A stretch of 64,000 nt of DNA, taken from Terrimonas sp964445775 (GTDB taxonomy: Bacteria > Bacteroidota > Bacteroidia > Chitinophagales > Chitinophagaceae). The stretch lies in the NCBI GenBank assembly GCA_964445775.1, contig CAYUMH010000007.1, forward strand, positions 1-64,000, in the 5' to 3' direction. Shown here one piece after another: positions 58,889 through 64,000 of the stretch. The notes beneath the pieces were generated by a model, which was not told the DNA's origin, did not search any database, and was given only the letters and a program-made list of their open reading frames with translations. Each line of letters starts with the position of its first letter. Position 1 is the stretch's first letter. Made by a program: the position numbers and the translations under genes.

Positions 58889-60166
58889 CTACTCATATCG
58901 CAAAGCTTCTATAGGATTGAGTTTCCCGGCTTTTACAGCAGGGTATAACCCGGCTAATATGCCCACTATTGTGCATATTAAAATTCCATAAATAACCCAT
59001 AACCAAGGCACTACAAAGCCCGTATTTAGTACAATTGAAAAAACATTACCCACCAAAACCCCCAGTATAATCCCAAAAACCGCACCCATACAGCTTATAA
59101 TTACCGATTCCAGCAAAAACTGTCGGCGGATCATTTTACTTTTTCCCCCAATGGCTTTTACCAGGCCCACTTCCTTGGTCCGTTCCGATACCGATACCAG
59201 CATGATATTCATCAAACTGATAGCCGCTCCAATTAGGGTAATTAAACCGATCACAGTAGCCGATATGGTTAAGAAGCCCAGGCTGTTCATCGCTTTCTCC
59301 ACAATACTATCGCTCCTGTCCAGTATAAAATTGCTTTCCTCCGTGGTATTCAGTTTCCTGATGGCCCTGAAAGCCCCTTCCGCCTCTCCCATAGCCGTTT
59401 TTAACTCGGGAATGCTGTTCACCATTACAGCCACGGCATACGAGTTACCCGATGGAAAATTGCGTTCCACATTCTGGTAACTGGTAATGATCATATTATC
59501 GCGGCTAAACCCGAAAGACGATCCCCGGCTTTCCAGTACCCCCAATACCCGGTAAGGAATATTATTGATCCTGACCTGCTGGTTCACTGCCGACTGCACA
59601 TTCTCGCCCAACAGGCGTTTGGCTACATCGTAGCCTAGTATACAAATATTCTGCCCGCTGTTAGCGTCTGTACGGTTCATATTCCTCCCCGCCAGTAACT
59701 TAAAGCCGTTTAATAACAGGTAGTTTTCATCGGCCCCGTAAGCCATTACATTCGGGCCTGTTTTTTTACTGGCAAAGGATACTATATTATTGCGCCCGCC
59801 AAATATGGACAGGCTTACATAGGCCGGGTATTCGTATTTTCTTACAAAAGCTTCTGCCTCTTCCTTCGTAATTCGTTTTCCGAGATTCGATTTCTTCTCT
59901 TTCTTGGCGCCTTTTTTCGAAACCGTCACGTCATCGCCGCCGCCTCCGCCAATACGTATATTACGTTCTTTAAACCTTATACTGAACGCATTGGCACCCA
60001 TGGTGGAGAAACTCTCCGAAAACTTCTGGTTCATGGCTTTAATGGCCGTAATAATGCCAATCAGGGCCATAATACCAAAAGCAATAATGGCCACCGTAAT
60101 GCCCGTACGCAGTTTATTACCTGCTACGGTTTTAAATGCCAGCGAAAAAATACTGTTAAACTGCAT
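58889..60166 (-). CDS. MacB/FtsX-type ABC transporter permease
   Basis: The 425-residue permease has an N-terminal helix (ITVAIIAFGIMALIGIITAI), a large periplasmic domain, and three C-terminal helices (LGFLTISATVIGLITLIGAAI, LLESVIISCMGAVFGIILGV, LWVIYGILICTIVGILAGL) ending NPIEALRYE, the typical FtsX/MacB tail. No ATPase gene is adjacent in the window. I start at MQFNSIFSLAFKT (60166). Confidence 0.87.
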   Translation of the reverse strand: MQFNSIFSLAFKTVAGNKLRTGITVAIIAFGIMALIGIITAIKAMNQKFSESFSTMGANAFSIRFKERNIRIGGGGGDDVTVSKKGAKKEKKSNLGKRITKEEAEAFVRKYEYPAYVSLSIFGGRNNIVSFASKKTGPNVMAYGADENYLLLNGFKLLAGRNMNRTDANSGQNICILGYDVAKRLLGENVQSAVNQQVRINNIPYRVLGVLESRGSSFGFSRDNMIITSYQNVERNFPSGNSYAVAVMVNSIPELKTAMGEAEGAFRAIRKLNTTEESNFILDRSDSIVEKAMNSLGFLTISATVIGLITLIGAAISLMNIMLVSVSERTKEVGLVKAIGGKSKMIRRQFLLESVIISCMGAVFGIILGVLVGNVFSIVLNTGFVVPWLWVIYGILICTIVGILAGLYPAVKAGKLNPIEALRYE

Positions 60167-60521
60167 AATCAATTCCTGCTTAGCTTGCTTTTTTATTGGG
60201 GGCTGTGGGCTTTGGTTCTCTTATCAGCTACTGTCCACCGCCTGTCTGCAATCCCCGGCTTTAAGGCCGGGCATTTCCGCCTAAGCGGTGCAGCCCTTCA
60301 GCTACCGGTCCTTATTCCGGCAACCCACCGAAGTTAGAAAAAAAAACATACGGTTGTCCGCTTATGTGTTGAATGGGAAAAGTTTTACCAAAAAACCGGT
60401 GAGCGGCTTTAATAAGTTAACCCTCCGTAACATTTTTATTTTTAAAAACTACGGGGTACTGAGGCAAAACTGTATACCACAGAGCAGGTAAATTTCTTAC
60501 AACTTTAGTAACTTCCCCTTT
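60167..60521. other. Divergent promoter region
   Basis: About 350 bases between the permease and chitinase genes. A CCCCGGC-TTTAAG-GCCGGG-type hairpin lies near 60253-60271. No coding frame is convincing. Confidence 0.4.
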
Positions 60522-61652
60522 ATGCTATTCATCACTTATATTACAAAACGGTTACCCTTCATCGTTTTTACGGTTATCCTTACCGGCTTTGTATACATCG
60601 GTAAACTTGCAGCACAAACTGCTGCCAATAATTTTAAAGTCATTGCCTATTACTCCTCCAATGCCGGCGGTATTGATAGTTTTCCCATTGAAAAACTCAC
60701 CCATATTATTTATAGCTTTTGTCACCTCAAAGGCAACCGGCTGAATGTAGATGATAAAGGGGATTCTCTGACCATACAAAAGCTGGTGGCTTTAAAATCA
60801 CGTAATCCCAAACTGAAAGTATTATTATCATTGGGTGGCTGGGGCGGATGCGCCACCTGTTCCGATGTTTTTTCAACGGCCGCTGCAAGAGCCACCTTCG
60901 CCCTTTCGGTAAAAGAGCTGGCCGCTTATTTTAAAACAGATGGTATTGACCTGGACTGGGAATATCCCACTATTGAAGGACCGCCCGGCCACGCCTATAA
61001 ACCGGAGGATAAAGATAATTTTACCGCTTTGATACAACAGCTGCGTAACACACTGGGGCAGCAACAGGAGATCAGTTTTGCTGCCGGCGGCTTTAAAAAA
61101 TACCTGACCGATGCGGTTGACTGGAAAGCCATCATACCCTTGTTAGATTATGTGAACCTGATGAATTATGATATGGTACATGGCAACTCCACCCGTACCG
61201 GTCACCACACCCCGCTTTACCTTACTCCCGAACAAAACGAATCGGTGGATGCCTGTGTAAAATATTTATTATCCATTGGTGTGCCTGCCAAAAAAATGAT
61301 CATCGGTGCCGCTTTTTATGGCCGCAGCTGGATCAATGTGCCTGATAAAAACAATGGTTTATACCAGCCCGGGCAGTTTAAAAGTTTCCTGCCTTATACT
61401 ATGTTTGATCAGCTCATCAATACCAAAAATGGGTTCCGGTTTTATTATGATGCCAAAGCACAGGCCAGTTATGCCTATAACCCGGCAACAAAAACCTTTG
61501 CCACTTTTGATGATAAAGCGTCCATTGCTAAAAAGACCAAATATGCCATTGATCATGGCCTGGGCGGTATTATGTTCTGGGAATTAAGTAACGATAAAAA
61601 ACATGGTTACCTGGATGTGATTGACGCTGCCATAAAAGCTATAAAAAAATAG
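60522..61652 (+). CDS. Secreted GH18 chitinase
   Basis: This 376-residue glycoside hydrolase family 18 enzyme has a signal region (hydrophobic residues 11-30, ending KLAAQ). The barrel motif LKVLLSLGGWGG and the catalytic DGIDLDWEYP (residues 140-149, acid Glu147) follow, then YVNLMNYDMVHG and GAAFYGRSW. It hydrolyses chitin or related N-acetylglucosamine polymers outside the cell. Downstream are remnants of a second copy (see 61832-62097). Confidence 0.92.
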   Translation: MLFITYITKRLPFIVFTVILTGFVYIGKLAAQTAANNFKVIAYYSSNAGGIDSFPIEKLTHIIYSFCHLKGNRLNVDDKGDSLTIQKLVALKSRNPKLKVLLSLGGWGGCATCSDVFSTAAARATFALSVKELAAYFKTDGIDLDWEYPTIEGPPGHAYKPEDKDNFTALIQQLRNTLGQQQEISFAAGGFKKYLTDAVDWKAIIPLLDYVNLMNYDMVHGNSTRTGHHTPLYLTPEQNESVDACVKYLLSIGVPAKKMIIGAAFYGRSWINVPDKNNGLYQPGQFKSFLPYTMFDQLINTKNGFRFYYDAKAQASYAYNPATKTFATFDDKASIAKKTKYAIDHGLGGIMFWELSNDKKHGYLDVIDAAIKAIKK

Positions 61653-61676
61653 GCCTATAAACTTAAAACATACTGG

Positions 61677-61831
61677 CGCAAGTGTTCCGAAGGACCACTT
61701 GTGTTTACTAATACTACCCGGATTGTATCCGGGATTTACAATCTACATAAACGTAAAAAGATACTTACGAAAAATGTTCCTGTATCAATCGCCAAAGGCG
61801 ACAGAATAATATTACGAAGCTACAAGCTTCG
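61677..61831 (+). repeat. 155-bp palindrome-rich repeat, copy 1
   Basis: It matches the 155-bp copy at 61882-62036 closely over the full length. Four hairpins can be drawn: CGCAAGTG/CACTTGTG, CCCGGAT/ATCCGGG, TCGCC/GGCGA and CGAAGCT/AGCTTCG. There is no coding frame. It could be a nonautonomous mobile or REP/BIME-type element. Confidence 0.75.
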
Positions 61832-61881
61832 AATAGCCGAGATCAGCTTTGCAGCCTGCTGTTTTAAAAAATACAAACTAT
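61832..61881 (+). pseudogene. Internal fragment of a second chitinase copy
   Basis: The bases encode EISFAACCFKKYK, matching EISFAAGGFKKYL in the intact chitinase at about 61065-61110. The flanking 155-bp repeats have replaced the rest. Confidence 0.6.
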
Positions 61882-62036
61882 CGCAAGTGTTCCGAAGGGT
61901 CCCTTGCGTTTACTAATACTACCCGGATTGTATCCGGGATTTACAATCTACATAACCGTAAAAAGGTGCTTACGAAAAAAGTTCCTGTATCAATCGCCAA
62001 AGGCGACAGAATAATATTACGAAGCTACAAGCTTCG
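61882..62036 (+). repeat. 155-bp palindrome-rich repeat, copy 2
   Basis: Same element as copy 1, with differences concentrated in hairpin 1 (CGCAAG/CTTGCG here) and a few loops. Confidence 0.75.
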
Positions 62037-62097
62037 TACAGCCAATAAAAAACATGGTTACCAGGATATGATTGACGCTACGATAAAGCCATAAAAA
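62037..62097 (+). pseudogene. C-terminal fragment of a second chitinase copy
   Basis: The bases encode NKKHGYQDMIDATIK, matching DKKHGYLDVIDAAIK at the end of the intact chitinase. It is followed by a terminator, as would be expected after a complete gene. Confidence 0.65.
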
Positions 62098-62098
62098 A

Positions 62099-62126
62099 AC
62101 CTGTAAGACTTTATAATCTTACAGGT
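62099..62126 (-). terminator. Terminator after nuoN
   Basis: ACCTGTAAGA and TCTTACAGGT pair; seven T follow on the minus strand. Confidence 0.75.
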
Positions 62127-62160
62127 CAGTCATATGCCTTACAGACTTACGCCTTATACC

Positions 62161-63534
62161 TTAAAAGTACAGCCAGTTGGTAATTAAGTTAGGGAATATA
62201 CCCAGCAGGATAACAATAACCGCAACGGCCAGTAAAGTGTATTTAAACGCATTACTTGCCTGTATATTGGCATTGCCCTGTTTAAAGTACATGGCCTGTA
62301 TCACCCGGAAATAGTAGTACACACTCACTGCTGCCATTACCAGGGAGAAGATGGCTAACCATAAATGTCCCTTGGTTTCAATAACAGCCTGTATCATGTA
62401 AAACTTTGCCAGAAAGCCTGCTGTAAGCGGAATACCCGCCAATGATAAAATGAATATGGTAATAGCAGCCGCTACCAATGGTTGTTGTTTGGCCAGTCCG
62501 TTAAAGCCATCAAATGTATAATCATCTATTTTGGTCAATACAGAAAAAATACCAATTGTAGCAAGACTATAAGCAGCTGCATACAATAGTAAACCTTCCT
62601 GCGCAATGCCGTTCATGGCAAATACAGCCAGTAACATAAAGCCCGCCTGCGCAATACTGGAGTAAGCCAGCATACGTTTAACACTGTGCTGGAACACGGC
62701 CGTAATATTGCCTATAAATAAAGTAACCGCAGCTAATATGGCCATCCAGAACTGCCACTGTTGTGCCAGCACACCGAACGAATCGTTAAACAACCGGAAG
62801 AAAGAAAAGAATACCGCTGCTTTAACAATAGTAGCCATGAAAGAGGTAAACACCGTTGGTGCGCCATCGTAAACGTCAGGCGTCCAGAAATGTAAAGGCG
62901 CTACCGACGCTTTAAATGCCATAGAGAACAACAGTAATAACATGCCCGCAATGGCCAAAGGCGAATCAATATTTTTAGTAAAGTTGAATAACTCCACGCT
63001 AAACGTTCCCTGGGCACCGTAAATAAGTGTAATACCCATTAACATTAAACCGGTAGAGAAACAGCCCATTAAGAAATATTTCAATGCGGCTTCATTACTT
63101 TTTAAGTTTCGTTTATCGCTGCCGGTAAGTATGTACAACGGAATAGATACTATTTCAATACCCAAGAAAAGTATGAGTAAAGATTCAAAGGCCGATACCA
63201 ATACAATACCACATAACACAAAGAACAGCAGGGCAAAGTATTCTGCATAGTTCACCTTACTTACCTTTTCCATATCCCTGGCCGTAAGCAGGAAGTACAC
63301 CAGTAAGGCAAAAATAGCAATGCTGATGAACAGCAAAGTATACCTGTCAAAAGATAAGAAGCCGGCTGTGTTAATGTTAAATAACCTGGTGCCGTACATT
63401 TCCAGTACGTTCAACACCAGCAAAATAATGGTTCCGGTAATACCCATGGTGCGTACGGTAGCGGTATTCTTTACCAGAAAACTGCTAAACATCATTACTA
63501 CACCTAAAATGGCCGATATCAATAATACGTTCAT
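62161..63534 (-). CDS. nuoN: NADH-quinone oxidoreductase subunit N
   Basis: The 457-residue membrane protein of complex I has 13-14 hydrophobic helices. Typical motifs are GIEIVSIPLYILTGSDKRN, SNEAALKYFLMGCFSTGLML and FKASVAPLHFWTPDVYDGAP. It pumps protons as part of NADH dehydrogenase. It is the last gene of the operon, 10 bases after nuoM. Confidence 0.93.
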   Translation of the reverse strand: MNVLLISAILGVVMMFSSFLVKNTATVRTMGITGTIILLVLNVLEMYGTRLFNINTAGFLSFDRYTLLFISIAIFALLVYFLLTARDMEKVSKVNYAEYFALLFFVLCGIVLVSAFESLLILFLGIEIVSIPLYILTGSDKRNLKSNEAALKYFLMGCFSTGLMLMGITLIYGAQGTFSVELFNFTKNIDSPLAIAGMLLLLFSMAFKASVAPLHFWTPDVYDGAPTVFTSFMATIVKAAVFFSFFRLFNDSFGVLAQQWQFWMAILAAVTLFIGNITAVFQHSVKRMLAYSSIAQAGFMLLAVFAMNGIAQEGLLLYAAAYSLATIGIFSVLTKIDDYTFDGFNGLAKQQPLVAAAITIFILSLAGIPLTAGFLAKFYMIQAVIETKGHLWLAIFSLVMAAVSVYYYFRVIQAMYFKQGNANIQASNAFKYTLLAVAVIVILLGIFPNLITNWLYF

Positions 63535-63544
63535 AACTTCTTTA

Positions 63545-64000
63545 TTACTTCTTCAACAAATGAAGTATGTCAGCTTGTTTTAATAATTCATCTGTAATTG
63601 CCTGTGTAAAGTTCAGTGCCGGTTGCGGATACACACCCATTACTATAATTACCACAGCGATCAGGCTTAAAATAATTTTTTCGTTCCACTTAATGTCTAC
63701 GGCATTTTCTGTTAAAGCATTTGCCGGTCCATAAAAAACTTTGCGGGTCATACGTAACGTGTACACAGCGCCCAGGATAATACCCAAACCGGCCAGTACC
63801 GTAAACACCACATTATAATTCGTTACTTCAGAATTTAATATACCATTGAACATTAAGAACTCGCCCACAAACGCATTGGTCAGCGGTAAAGCAATATTGG
63901 CAAAGGCAAACAGTACAAAGAAGATGGCCAGTACCGGTGCTTTCTGCGCCAGGCCACCCAGTTCAGACATTTTACGGGTGCCGAACTGGCGCTCAATAAT
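63545..64000 (-). CDS. nuoM: NADH-quinone oxidoreductase subunit M, C-terminal fragment
   Basis: The frame stays open through the right edge (IIERQFGTRKMSELGGLAQK), so this is the end of nuoM and not a protein starting at the internal ATG at 63970. The conserved ALPLTNAFVGEFLMFNG and TLRMTRKVFYGP are visible. It is followed by nuoN on the minus strand. Confidence 0.92.
   Translation of the reverse strand: MIERQFGTRKMSELGGLAQKAPVLAIFFVLFAFANIALPLTNAFVGEFLMFNGILNSEVTNYNVVFTVLAGLGIILGAVYTLRMTRKVFYGPANALTENAVDIKWNEKIILSLIAVVIIVMGVYPQPALNFTQAITDELLKQADILHLLKK

Noticed and set aside
63545..63970. Complete small gene starting at the internal ATG
   Set aside because: The frame continues upstream to the window edge with NuoM-like residues; it is the end of nuoM.

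Overview
The window looks like a chromosomal segment of a Bacteroidota member, most likely family Chitinophagaceae. This is inferred from gene content rather than from any marker search. It has the long (676 aa) IspG, BatB/BatC, repeated ExbD/TonB genes, many short SCxx lipoproteins, TAnnTTTG promoter boxes, an AmgK-RapZ fusion next to a MurU-like gene and a secreted GH18 chitinase. Both ends cut genes: a MATE transporter on the left and nuoM on the right.

The left part (about 2.5-15.8 kb) holds the main discovery, an RNA-repair locus written almost entirely on the minus strand. It has three blocks. (a) RtcB RNA ligase (2590-4044), two MNT/YcgL-type nucleotidyltransferases and a Band-7/slipin protein. 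(b) A structured RNA region upstream of slipin (about 7299-7790). It contains two tRNA-like units whose arms run in circularly permuted order (T-arm, 3' acceptor strand, 5' acceptor strand, D-arm), followed by a domain closed by a 20-bp stem. (c) An array of 17 divergent tRNA or tRNA-like genes (13232-14806). Three of these are grossly remodelled. The array is followed by a basic unknown protein, a YkuK-like RNase H-fold protein and a membrane-anchored BCS1-like AAA ATPase. A 25-bp dyad, TACTGTGCA-N7-TGCACAGTA, lies upstream of all three blocks (4079, 7874 and 15727), which ties them into one putative regulon. A plus-strand insert (SDR, WYL-domain regulator, lipoprotein) separates blocks (b) and (c). 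Association of Band-7 modules, RtcB, nucleotidyltransferases and a tRNA-like RNA has been described by comparative genomics (Burroughs and Aravind 2016, from memory). The permuted folding, the large tRNA array with its AAA/YkuK partners and the shared dyad are what I would follow up.

The middle part (16-42 kb) is ordinary genome. It contains a META-domain lipoprotein, a PA0069-type radical SAM protein, an FMN glutamate-synthase-like protein, a 2H phosphoesterase, umuDC (with a UmuD that lacks both catalytic residues), a sulfatase, a class D beta-lactamase, batBC, ispG, yhhN, nadB, a lipid A-type acyltransferase, a persulfide dioxygenase/rhodanese with an ArsR regulator, tsaB, a RidA protein, a metallophosphoesterase, YceI, and the MurU/AmgK-RapZ pair.

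The right part (42-64 kb) has two AT-rich unknown lipoproteins and an IcmF-type mutase that is broken by an in-frame TAG and split in two. It continues with the oxidative pentose phosphate genes (pgl-zwf-gnd), an ExbB-ExbD-ExbD-TonB-TonB-ExbD-TonB cluster, a MacB/FtsX permease, a GH18 chitinase followed by remnants of a second copy interrupted by two 155-bp palindrome-rich repeats, and the nuoM-nuoN end of the NADH dehydrogenase operon.
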